Below, in pieces: positions 1-9,889 of a stretch of 64,000 bases of DNA. Below the pieces are notes generated by a model, which saw nothing but the letters and a program-made list of their open reading frames with translations, was not told the origin of the DNA and made no database searches. The stretch is taken from NCBI GenBank assembly GCA_024516155.1, contig JAJJXM010000080.1, forward strand, positions 183,076-247,075, given 5' to 3'. The first letter of the stretch is position 1. Each line of letters begins with the position of its first letter. The DNA comes from Pyronema omphalodes. Lineage: Eukaryota; Ascomycota; Pezizomycetes; Pezizales; Pyronemataceae. The position numbers and the translations under genes are program-made.

Positions 1-6
1 ACCGAG

Positions 7-79
7 TGCACTGGTAAACAAGTGGCGCCGCAACATCACGAGTTAGCGACAATCGCTGGTTCAACTCCAGCTTGTGCAC
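7..79 (+). other. tRNA-like 73-bp element, copy 1
   Basis: The 3' half contains a canonical T arm (stem GCTGG/CCAGC, loop TTCAACT), that is, an RNA polymerase III B box with one change from consensus. The ends TGCAC and GTGCA can pair as an acceptor stem. A hairpin with loop ATCACGA would place CAC as anticodon (valine type), with T in the position before it. A T5 run follows at 83-87, as after pol III genes. The D-arm region does not fold cleanly, so this may be a degenerate tRNA or the head of a tRNA-derived SINE-like repeat. It is repeated nearly unchanged at four more places. Confidence 0.55.
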
Positions 80-551
80 ACCTTTTTATTTTCTGAATCT
101 GAATTAATCGTCGAGTCCTATAGGCAGGGTTGAAGTTGGGTGATGGGGTCGAAGATGGAATGAGTCATGTGTTGTCACCCGGTGGGACTCAAGCACGTGA
201 TTTAGAAATAACCACCCAACAATCATTGAACAAAACCACGAGATCAACTGAGCTATCTAATCATTATGAAGCCCCAGAAAAAGAGTATTTCTCAGCTTTA
301 TCCGGAAGTTCATTCAATTATTCATCGTAATGTGCATCCTCAATGCTTCCAAATAACCATTTGAACGAAAGAAAGTCTTTACTCCGGCTCAAGGAAATAA
401 CACCTACCGAAATCTAGTATCGATGCGGAACCGTTGACATCACATCGACTGCTACCGCCATCCAAGACCGCCACATGGACCTAGAACCGCCTTTTCTCCG
501 TCTAATCAGCGACGGATCATATTCCAGTTTTAAGACTCTCTTTCATCCTCT

Positions 552-632
552 GGGTTTGTAGTTCAATTGGTTAGAACACGGCCACTTAACATGTTTAGGG
601 GCCGTATGTGGGTTCGAGTCTCACCAAACCCA
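552..632 (+). tRNA. tRNA-type gene with intron-sized anticodon loop, copy 1
   Basis: A complete cloverleaf can be drawn. The acceptor stem is GGGTTTG with CAAACCC, the D arm has stem GTTC/GAAC around AATTGGTTA, the T arm has loop TTCGAGT, and the discriminator is A. A T7 terminator follows at 633-639. The anticodon stem CGGCC/GGCCG encloses a 16-nt loop, which suggests a 9-nt intron plus a 7-nt loop. With the intron in the usual place after position 37, position 33 would be C rather than the universal T and the anticodon would read TTA, so I do not assign an amino acid. This copy has one G-T wobble in the T stem (CTCAC). It may be a functional tRNA, or a tRNA pseudogene carried by the repeat. 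Confidence 0.7.
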
Positions 633-2631
633 TTTTTTTGCGTTCTTTTCGCAAGCAGTCTCATGAGGCATACCTACCATCCACACAGTTGCCACAAACT
701 TTTGCATTCTATTCGTAATTGCGCGAGAATAAAGGCTTGCAAATCCTTTGCTGTGATACTAAATACAACTCATCTGTAATTATCAAATTCAAAGAATACA
801 CTCCTGTATTGAGACTCGATACGTGACGTCCAATAGCATAAGACAGTTTGTGATGTATGACGTAGGCATCGGTGATATCACGTGATAGCAGTCATGCTCG
901 TTAGCTACATGATCATTTAGATGACGTGTTTTCTTTATCATTTGATGTAAATATATTTTATAGGTACCTAAAATACGAGTTCCCTGTGTTGCCATCCACT
1001 CCGGCTCATATACATTGTCGCCTTCCCAGTGTGTTCTGGAGACATCATGTATCACTCGTTTGTATTCACGTTGAATATGGGTTCATTTTTAGGCATGAGA
1101 TGTAGTGGCATTAGTGTCCGGAATTTTCTGGGAAATAGCAATCTCAAAAGGACTTTACCGGGTAGAGGCAGATACAGAGGGGCAGAGGATATCACGGGGA
1201 GAGAGGGTCGATGGGGAGGGAAAATGCAAGTCCGTCGTTTGACTTCTTCAGAGCGCCCGAAACAGTAGTATGATCGAAAGTTATGGTACTGTAAAACCTC
1301 ATACACAAACGATCCCCCAACAAGTCGCCTAATGTGCTCTGTTACCGTCCACCCAAGTCTCCTTCAGTAGTGCCTGATGTACCGGAAATTGTTGTTCAAG
1401 CACTTACCCAAATCTCTTTATATCTCCAACACCAAAACCCAAAGTTAACAGATAGTTAATAATATCATGCTTTATTCAGCCCGACACGGAAAAATCTAAA
1501 CTATTCACCGCTTCACCCGTCGCCTTTTGCCTTTCATCGTCACCGACACCAGCATTATACTGCTATCATTCGTATCTCGTTACTATTGACACCCCTCACG
1601 CAGGACCTTGTCATTATGACTCCAATAACAGTTTTGACCCTATAATTGGAAGATTAGGAGAGGTGTTAAAGCTACCCCGATAAGCAGCGGTAGATGAAGT
1701 ATGAAGTATCTCAGACCCTGCGGATAGAGATTACTGGGGATACAGTTGAGAGCAGAGACTGAAGCTTGAACATGGCGGAGAAGAAAGTGGGGAGGAGAAT
1801 ACGGGGAGAAGAGAAAAGGAGAAGGAAGAATGCGGGAAGTATAAAGTTTTCGGACGGTGGAAGGTGAGCTTTCCTTATCTGCGCTGGTGATAAAGGAAAG
1901 TGGATTCGGTAGGCGCTAAGAGATGGAGGGAGATCGAGATACGCTGATAGATGCAAAGAGATGCGTTTAAGGTTTAATGACAGCGTACGCATGATGTGAT
2001 AGAATTTGATAACATTTCAAACTGCGTTTCAGCGTGCGGGGTTGCTGGGAATGGGACAGGTCTTGAATATCACGGGAGAAATTGAGAATATACAGAGGTT
2101 TCTATCGCTATCTTTGACGGAGCAGGTAATTTGGAGAAATTTTGAAGAGGAAGAGATGCATCGAAGATGGAATTAAATCATTTAAAATCCGTTTGTGTAC
2201 AAGGGGTTGTTGAGGTGTACCCGCATGTTTTGCAGAAACTCGCCAAATTGTGGCGATTTCATGAAGGTTTTGGCGCGAACATGTAAGTGGAAGATGAAGT
2301 ATAAAAAGATCGCTTGAGCTTTCGCTATTCAAACGGGTAAGTATGGCAGAAATTCTGAAATGAACCGCGTTAACACTTATGTAGTGATTGTGGTAGCATT
2401 TGTGGTGGTGTTTATAATTGAGGTGGTGATATTACTGATGGTGGGGATGGTTATCAATGAGGACGTTACTTCTAGGTATTGTGGATAGCGTTTTAGAGGG
2501 CGTCGTCACGTTTGGGATTTTCATATTAAGAGCGTGATGGCGGTGATGTTGTTACTCACATAAGGCTTAAGATGGTGTTAATGCTAGCCATCAGGTCTTG
2601 TACCAATTAATTTATGTTGGGTAACACCAAG

Positions 2632-2704
2632 TGCACTGGTAAACAAGTGGCGCCGCAACATCACGAGTTAGCGACAATCGCTGGTTCAACTCCAGCTTGT
2701 GCAC
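2632..2704 (+). other. tRNA-like 73-bp element, copy 2
   Basis: Identical over 73 bp to the copy at 7-79, including the B-box-like GGTTCAACTCC and the following T5 run. It opens the second direct repeat of the left arm. Confidence 0.55.
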
Positions 2705-2816
2705 ACCTTTTTATTTTCTGAATCTGAATTAATCATTGAGTCTGTTAGGCGGGGTCGAAGTTGTGTGGTGGGGTCGAAGATGGAAGGAGTCATGCGTTAT
2801 CATTCGGGCACGTGAT

Positions 2817-5098
2817 TGCAATCCCTACTAATGGCGCCACCGCTGTTTTACCTATCACTTAAGTAATCCAGTTGGTAGCCCTGTAATCGTTTAGCAATAA
2901 TAGCTTTACATTTTAATATGCACTTGAAGACCTGGACTTTTCTGGTGCCCCAAATACGCACCACCGAAATTCAACCACCGAGCTCGGAACGGCGATCCCG
3001 GAAATTCATAAGGTAACACCATCCACCTGAAAATACATGAATGAAGACTCACAGGACAATATTTATCTAATAAACCATCTAATTTGCGTGGCTGAGACGG
3101 TTGTCCAAATCACAGGTTCGTGACGGTAACATTGAGATGTTTCACGAGTAAGTTCAACATAGCTTGGGTGTCGTTTCATTGAAAGCAGAATCTTGCATGA
3201 CTGCCGCAGATTCAAAGTTGACACCTTTGTAATGCATTTCTGCACAAGATAGCGGTTAAACAGTGATAATCTCAACTATATATGCAAACGTAGTCACGAA
3301 GTATTAATCGAAAGCAGAGCAAAGGCATTAAACATTGGCAGACACTTCAATTTCTTATACATAAAGGCAGGTCTGTTCTAAGTAACTATTTGAAGCCCTA
3401 TCGTATACTATTTTTGACTTCCTCAGTTCTTTTCTGATCGTCTTGGGCCAACAATATCTTCTTCGCCATCCTCCTCTGATACACTCCCACCTTCCCGCGC
3501 ACCTTGAACCCCCCATCTTTCCACCCTCTCCATCCATATCCCTTCGAGTAAACACTCGGTGCCTTTGACACATCATAGGCCCGGTTATGTTCCTTTATTT
3601 CATCAAGGTATCTATCGCATGCCCTCTCCTCCATCAAAGACCCTGCCAAATCTTGGTGACTGAAACACATCCCCCTGGTGTTTCCGTGGGCCTGAAAACC
3701 TTCTGTGTACCGGAGTGTCGGTAACTCCAGTGGTGATGGGAACTCAATATTCGGCCAATATAGTAGTTTATCCCACATATTCGACAACTCAACTCTGACT
3801 TCCCATGGCATTCTGAATTCCGGGAAGACTCCGTAGGTTTCCTATATCACGACTTATTATATGCATTTACTCTTGCTTCGTGTTTTCTTCTTCTCTTTTT
3901 GAAAAGAAAATGAAAAAGGAAAAATGAAAACGAAAGGTTATAATTACCAGTTCGTGCGAATAAAATTCCCGTTCACGTGCTGAACTAGAGTCAGGAGAAA
4001 GTTCTTGGGAAAGATCCTTGATAATCCGAAGACTTTCGTCGACGCGATCTTTGCGTTTACGCTTCAAGATACGGATTTTTAGCTGCCGAGGCCTGGTTGT
4101 AGTTGCGGTGCCGCGCTTGTTACGAGGCTTCGGGATGTACCCGGTGTAGGTGTAGGCACTATTTGCATCGGGTTTGTAAGAAAATGAGATTTACAGATAA
4201 AAGAGCCGAAATGGATCATCAATAGATAGAGGAATAACTTACGATCCAGAGCGTAGCTTCATTGTTAGTTCTGGTGGTAATAGTGTGTCTATCGAAAGAT
4301 TCGTTGCCGGTGTTCAAGTAAAATAGATATCGAAAGTTGAATTAAAAATGCGAAACCAGGTGAACAATGGTGGTGACAATGATTTCAATTTATACGTGGT
4401 CTTCATCTTGAAACCAGTCTGAATGGAGGTTTGACGATGGATTGTTTGTTTGTCGGTTGCCATTGAGTCTCACCCTGAAACGTGCTGGACTTTTCTAACG
4501 CTAAGAAAAGGCGACTTGAGGGTCGAAATTAGGGTTGTATGTATGAATTTTAGCATCACTGCAGCGGGGATGGTGAGTAAGCGGTGCCAATACGTCTGCG
4601 GTATAATTCCACTGCAGCACTTGTAGCTATTAATGATATTCATGCGTGTCTGCGCTAAATTAAGCATAGATATTTCATCTTGAAAAACGGAGACTGATAG
4701 TACTCTGAAGTCCTTTCACGCGGTATCTGGTTTATAATCGCGCCAAGTGCACACGAAACCCAGTAGTGAAGCGGTTTTGGGCAGCGATAATTACTAGTCG
4801 AACACAAGCTTCGTGAATACTATTTTCTCAGTCTTCCTTGGCTTAAGTTGCTTGTTTTAATTAGCGTCAAAATTTGGGTTTGGGGGACGAAGAAGCCACG
4901 TGATGAAACAGCACCCGCTTTTGGCAGGTTTATACATGAACGCCGATGGTGATGTTGAATTTCCCATCTGCTAAGAGTTTTGAAAAGTCACCATAATTGT
5001 GCAAAGATTTTCCTTGGGGTTCTTTCCAATCTCTTACCGGTCATGGAAGACTTGAGTGACAGGAGGAACACCTGCGGCGACCGTCATAGAAACTGCAT
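2817..5098. other. Loop (spacer) between the inverted arms
   Basis: Single-copy sequence of about 2.28 kb between the arms. Its centre holds the three-exon gene at 3398-4262. 2817-3397 and 4263-5098 show no further gene that I can support. Confidence 0.6.
3398..4262 (-). CDS. Hypothetical 224-residue basic protein, three exons
   Basis: Exons on the minus strand are 4262-4243, 4158-3948 and 3841-3398; the two introns (84 and 106 bp) have GTAAGT..TAG and GTAATT..TAG borders. Splicing joins three pieces in one frame without a stop, giving 224 residues. The start begins MKLRSGSAYTYTGYIPK, followed by a strongly basic stretch (LKIRILKRKRKDR, about residues 39-51) that could be a nuclear localisation signal. 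An acidic/serine stretch comes next, and the third exon is rich in aromatic and charged residues (for example NMWDKLLYWPNIEFP) and ends in a basic helix-like tail. I recognise no domain. Open frames across both junctions and a coding-like composition argue that it is real. It lies alone in the loop of the large inverted repeat; whether it was captured by the repeats or merely flanked by them cannot be told here. Confidence 0.7.
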
Positions 5099-5220
5099 AT
5101 CACGTGCCCGAGTCAAACCGGGTGACAACGCACGATTCACTCAATTTTCGACCCCGCTACCCAACTTCGACCCCGCCTAACAGACTCGACGATTAATTCA
5201 GATTCAGAAAATAAAAAGGT

Positions 5221-5293
5221 GTGCACAAGCTGGAGTTGAACCAGCGATTGTCGCTAACTCGTGATGTTGCGGCGCCACTTGTTTACCAGTGCA
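5221..5293 (-). other. tRNA-like 73-bp element, copy 3
   Basis: Same 73 bp as the copy at 7-79, on the opposite strand, at the inner end of the right arm, with the T5 run preserved on its 3' side. Confidence 0.55.
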
Positions 5294-7292
5294 CTTGGTG
5301 TTACCCAACATAAATTTATTGGTACAAGACCTGATGGCTAGCATTAACACAATCTTAAGCCTTATGTGAGTAACAACATCACCGCCATCACGCTCTTAAT
5401 ATGAAAATCCCAAACGTGACGACGCCCTCTAAAACGCCATCCACAATGCCTAGAAGTAATGTCCTCATTGATAACTATCCACACCATCAGTAATATCACC
5501 ACATCAATTATCAACACCACCACAAATGCTACCACAATCACTACATAAGTGTTAACGCGGTTCATTTCAGAATTTCTGCCATAATTACCTGTTTGAATAG
5601 CGAAACCTGAAGCGAGCTTTTTATACTTCATCTTCCACTTGCATGTTCGCGCCAAAACCTTCACGAAATCGCCGCAATTTGGCGAGTTTCTGCAAAACAT
5701 GCGAGTACATCTCAACAACCCCCTGTACACAAACGGATTTAAATGATTTGATTCCATCTTCGATGCATCTCTTCCTCTTCAAGTCTTCCCCGATTTACCT
5801 GCTTCGTCAATGATAGCGATAGAAACCTCTGTATATTCCCTATTTCTCCCGTGATATTCAAGACCTATCCTATTGACCACAATCTCGCACGCTGAAACAT
5901 GGTTTCAAATGTTATCAGATTTCTATCACATCATGCGTATGCATTCATGATTCATTCAACCTTCGACGCATCTCTTTGCATCTATCAGCGTATCACGATC
6001 TCCCTCCATCTCTTAGCGCCTACCGGGTCCACTTTCCTTCATCACCGGCGTTCATGTTCCACCGTCACCAAAACTTTATACTTCCCGCATTCTCCCTTCT
6101 CCTTGTATCCTCTCCCCGTATTCTCCTCTCAAATTTTCTTCTCTGCCATGTTCAAGCTTCAGTCTCTGCTCTCAACTGTATCTCCAGTAATCTCTATCCG
6201 CAGGGTCTGAGATACTTCATCCTTCATCTACCGCTGCTTATCGAGGTAGCTTTAACACCTCTCCTAATCTTCCAAGTATAGGGCCAAAACTTCGATTGGA
6301 GTCATAATGACAAGGTCCTGCGTGACGGGTGTCAATAGTAACGAGATACGAATGATAGCAGTATACTGCTGGTGTCGGTGACGATGGAAGGCACAAGGCA
6401 ACGGGTGAAGCGGTGAATAATTTAGATCTTTCCGTGTCGGGCTGGGTAAGGCATGATATTATTAACCATCTGTTGACTTTGGGGTTTGGTGTTGGAGATA
6501 TAAAGAGATTTGGGTAAGTGCTTGAACAACAATTTCCGGTACATCAGGCACTACTGAAACAGACTTAGGGTGGACGGTAACAGAGCAGATTTGAAAACTT
6601 ATCGGGGGATCGTTTGTGCATGAGGTTTGACAGTACTATAACTTTCGATCATACTACTGTTTCGGGCGCTCTGAAGATGTCAAACGACGGACTTGCATTT
6701 TCCCTCCCCATCGGCCCTCTCTCCCCGCGATATCCTCTGCCTCTCTGCATCTGCCTCTACCCGGTATAGTCTTTTTGGAACTTCATTCCCCAGGATATCC
6801 TGGACATTAATGCCACTATGTCTCATGCCTAAAACTGATCCGGCATTCAACGTGAATACAAATAATTGATACCATGTCACCAGAGCATGCTGGGAATACG
6901 GCGATATATATGAGCTGTAGTAGATGACAATACAGGGAACTCGTATTTTAGGTACCCATGAAATATATATGCATCAGGTTATAAAGAAAACAAGGCATCT
7001 AAAGGGTCATATAGCTAACGAGAATGACAGCTATCACGTGATATCACGATACCTACGTCATACATCATGAACTGTCTTATGCCATTGGACGTCACGTGTT
7101 AACACCGGTGCATCGGGTCTCAAAACAGGAGTGTATGGTTTGAATTTGATAATTACAGATGAGTTGTATTCACTGTCTAGATTTTTCAAGCCTTTATTCT
7201 CGCGAATTACAATTAGAAAGCAAAAGTTCGTAACAATAGTGTGGGGGGTAGATATGCCTCATGAGACTGCTTGCGAAAAAAACGCAAAAAGA

Positions 7293-7373
7293 TGGGTTTG
7301 GTGGGACTCGAACCCACATACGGCCCCTAAACATGTTAAGTGGCCGTGTTCTAACCAATTGAACTACAAACCC
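7293..7373 (-). tRNA. tRNA-type gene with intron-sized anticodon loop, copy 2
   Basis: Differs from the copy at 552-632 by one base. The difference restores perfect pairing of the T stem (GTGGG/CCCAC), so this is the better folded copy. The acceptor, D and anticodon stems and the 16-nt loop are the same. A T5 run follows on the 3' side (7286-7290 on the minus strand). The amino acid is unassigned for the reason given for copy 1. Near-identity here, against visible divergence of the flanking arm, suggests selection or conversion. Confidence 0.72.
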
Positions 7374-7844
7374 AGGCGATGAACGAGAGTGTTAGAAGTG
7401 GAATATGATCCGTCGCTAGTTAGACGGAGAAAAGGCGGTTCTCGGTTCATGTGGCGGTTATGGATGGCGGTAGCCGTAGATGTGATGTCAATGGTTCCGC
7501 ATCGATACCAGATTTGGGTAGGTGTCATTTCCATGAGCCGGAGTAAAGACTTTCTCTCTTTCAAATCGTTATTTGGAAGCATTGAGGATGCACGTTACGA
7601 TGAATAATTGAATGAACTTCCGGATAAGGCTGAGAAATGCTTTGTTGCTGGGGCTTCATAATCTTTAGATAGCTCAGTTGACGTCGTGGTTTTCTTCAAT
7701 GATTGTTGGGGGGTTATTCTAAATCACGTGCTTGAGTCTCAACGAGTGATAACACATGACTCATTCCATCTTCGACCCCATCACCCAACTTCAACCCTGC
7801 CTATGGGACTCGACGATTAATTCAGATCCAGAAAATAACAAGGT

Positions 7845-7917
7845 GTGCACAAGCTGGAGTTGAACCAGCGATTGTCGCTAACTCGTGATGTTGCGGCGCC
7901 ACTTGTTTACCAGTGCA
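7845..7917 (-). other. tRNA-like 73-bp element, copy 4
   Basis: Identical 73 bp to copy 1, at the outer end of the right arm. The T run on its 3' side is interrupted (TTGTTATT instead of TTTTTATT). Confidence 0.55.
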
Positions 7918-8084
7918 CTTGGTGTTACTCAATGTAAATTAATTGGTACAACACCTGAATGTCGGTATTAACCCTATTCTACACTTTATGTACACAACTA
8001 CCCATACACAACCTCGCGCTCTGAGTGAAGTGGCGAATACTGCAACGCAATTCGTAGCTCCTGAAGTAACGTGTTCATAGGCAA

Positions 8085-8165
8085 CCATCACCGCTACCAT
8101 CACCACCACCATTACCACTACCATTACCACCACCATTACCATCACCATTACCATCACCACGACCA
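8085..8165. repeat. ACC/ATC trinucleotide microsatellite
   Basis: Run of ACCATC/ACCACC/ATTACC steps. Related runs occur at the corresponding place in the other repeat units (about 5480-5550 and 9690-9790). The long valine/methionine frame on the minus strand here is produced by this repeat and is not a gene. Confidence 0.85.
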
Positions 8166-9451
8166 CCGCCAAAACCACTACCATTTTCGCAACGTAAACT
8201 AGAATGCTACGTAGTTCAAAGTTTTTACCCTTCTTTCCAGCTGTAAACACAGACATATTGTATTTGAGCTTTGGCTCCAGACACCACTGCAGCCGCCGCA
8301 ACGCCCGAACCCCCCACCGATAATTGAAGTATCCAATATCTACCTTGATCTATGGCCGGCTACAGGGTATCGCTTCCTGCATCACGAACGCAAATGAGGA
8401 GAGCTTATCTTTCACCGTTACTAAAACTCTCCACTTCGCGCATTCTTCCTTCTCCTTACTCTTTCCTCTTTCCGCTTTCTCTCCATACTTTCCCCCTTCC
8501 TTTACATCTCCACTATACCCCAAGTCTTGGTCTCCGCGATTAACTCTCCCACCAGTGATCTCTATCCCCAGGGTCTGATATACTTCATACACGACCTGTT
8601 ATTCGTTATCAATGTAGTTTATTGCTTCTTCCATCTCCTCGACGACAGGGTCAGTACTGTAATCAGCACTATCGGCATTATCGTGGCATGACCCTGCGTA
8701 ATTCGAAGTTGATAGAAACAAGTGGTGATTCTCGGGTTTCGGCATCGAATTGAATGTTCGTAAGTCCTTGGGTAATATCTATTTTCTCTGTAGCTGTTGC
8801 CCGGAGAGATTTAATCTGGACGTGAGGATGATAATATAGTGCTAGTATCGGTAATAATTGAGCATATGCTGTAGTAGAAGATCTTGACAGAACTAAGCAC
8901 AAGGTGATGGGTGAAGTGGTGAATGATCTAGATACTTGTGCCAGGCTGGATAACTTATGATATCAGTAGTTGTTTAGCTCAGATATTTGGTGTTGCAAAT
9001 GTGAATCGATTGGTATAAGGACTTTAACATCTTCACATCTCGGATCGCCAAAGTAAACGTCGGTTAGGCAGTGATGGACCGGGTGGATCATTTTATCAGA
9101 GAGATCATTTTTGTCTGAGGTTTCGACATGGTTTGGATTTTCTTGATTTTCTTCTTGGGGAATTAATATATTCCTGTTAGCTGAGGTGCAAATTAGATAT
9201 TGGTGAACATGGTGAACATAGCGAATATTAGTGGGATGAATGGCACGAAAGCTGTGAAAACGAGGAAGAATATCAAATGATACAGACTTAAAATGCGGGG
9301 TGCAGTTTTGTGTTTTGTATTTCGGACTGACACGCCGGCATAGTTGCACCGGGTGACAAAACGTGACTCGATCCATCTTCGACCCCGCTACCCATCTTCG
9401 ACCCCGCCTAACAGACTAGATGATTAATTCAGATCCAGAAAATAAAAAGAA

Positions 9452-9524
9452 GTGCACAAGCTGGAGTTGAACCAGCGATTGTCGCTAACTCGAGATGATG
9501 CGGCGCCACTTGTTTACCAGTGCA
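9452..9524 (-). other. tRNA-like 73-bp element, copy 5
   Basis: Two substitutions relative to the other four copies, both in the anticodon-hairpin part (CGAGATGATG instead of CGTGATGTTG as written on the plus strand). The T arm is unchanged. Confidence 0.5.
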
Positions 9525-9689
9525 CTTGGTGTTACTTGTCTTAAAATAACTTGTACATGACCTACATGTGAGTATTAACCCTATTCTACACCTAATTCAC
9601 GCAGAAGCCCACCTATAACCTCACACTTTGAGTGAAATTTTCAATGCCGCAACGCCATCCACGGCGCCTGAAGTAATGTGTTCCCAAAC

Positions 9690-9790
9690 AACCACTACCA
9701 TCACCACCACCATCACTACCATCGCCACCATCACCACCATCAAGAAAAATACCATCACCACCACAATCACCAACACCATTATTATTACAT
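9690..9790. repeat. CAC/CAT microsatellite
   Basis: Imperfect CACCAT/CACCAC repeat inside the partial unit that follows 9530; homologous to the run at 8085-8165. Confidence 0.8.
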
Positions 9791-9889
9791 AAGTGCTATC
9801 GCCGCGTATCTCAACCCTTCCACCATCTTTTCCTATTGTAACAACAAGTCTCCCTTTGACTCTTCCCCCCATAGGATCTTCATAGTCAT

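Larger units (their letters stand above)
1..2816 (+). repeat. Left arm of a 2.8-kb inverted repeat (cut by window edge)
   Basis: This stretch reappears in reverse complement at 5099-7923 at high but incomplete identity; many of the differences I could align by eye are C/T or G/A transitions. The arm starts and ends with a direct repeat of about 190 bp (1-190 and 2627-2816). Each direct repeat opens with a 73-bp tRNA-like sequence, followed by a T run and then text ending near GGGCACGTGAT. Between them lie a tRNA-type gene (552-632), a purine-rich tract (about 1750-1990) and a GT/AT-rich valine-codon-like microsatellite (about 2380-2460). I see no reverse transcriptase, transposase or other protein. 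The arm may continue left of the window, because the right-hand side shows that units occur in series. It could be a non-autonomous LTR-like or TRIM-like element, or an inverted segmental duplication. Confidence 0.85.
5099..7923 (-). repeat. Right arm of the 2.8-kb inverted repeat
   Basis: Reverse-complement counterpart of 1-2816. The pairing was checked at the outer end (7911-7923 against 1-13), across 6600-6860 against 1030-1350, through the tRNA-type gene, and at the inner end (5099 against 2815, GGGCACGTGAT). The arm carries direct repeats at 5099-5300 and 7735-7923, a pyrimidine tract (about 6000-6230) and a CAC/CAT-rich stretch (about 5480-5550). The many small open frames here are chance frames in the repeat; one pair ends in the same 20 residues at 1711 and 6210 only because the arms match. 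Confidence 0.85.
7924..9530 (-). repeat. Shorter diverged copy of the same repeat unit
   Basis: Follows the right arm in the same orientation. Sequence at 8340-8600 matches 6010-6230 (pyrimidine tract, then the GGGTCTGA and TACTTCAT text), and 8890-9000 matches 6390-6500. The unit ends in another direct repeat (about 9340-9530) with a tRNA-like element. It is about 1.6 kb long and lacks the tRNA-type gene. A CAC/CAT microsatellite sits at 8085-8165. Sequence beyond 9530 again resembles the start of a unit (9550-9660 against 7950-8060), so the units are arranged in series. Confidence 0.7.

Noticed and set aside
2640..2660. TGGCGCCGC text considered as a retroelement primer-binding site
   Set aside because: It lies inside the tRNA-like element in every copy, and no LTR or reverse transcriptase accompanies it.
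5899..6281. Frames of about 100 codons in the right repeat arm
   Set aside because: The matching frame in the left arm differs and is broken, and composition is a pyrimidine tract; sequence similarity reflects the repeat, not coding.
7939..8301. Val/Met-rich frame resembling a membrane protein
   Set aside because: Produced by the ACC/ATC microsatellite in a repeat unit; the unit has no conserved frame in its other copies.
8085..9790. Repeated ACC/ATC tracts considered as a CRISPR-like array
   Set aside because: These are ordinary trinucleotide microsatellites with no spacers, and the genome is eukaryotic.
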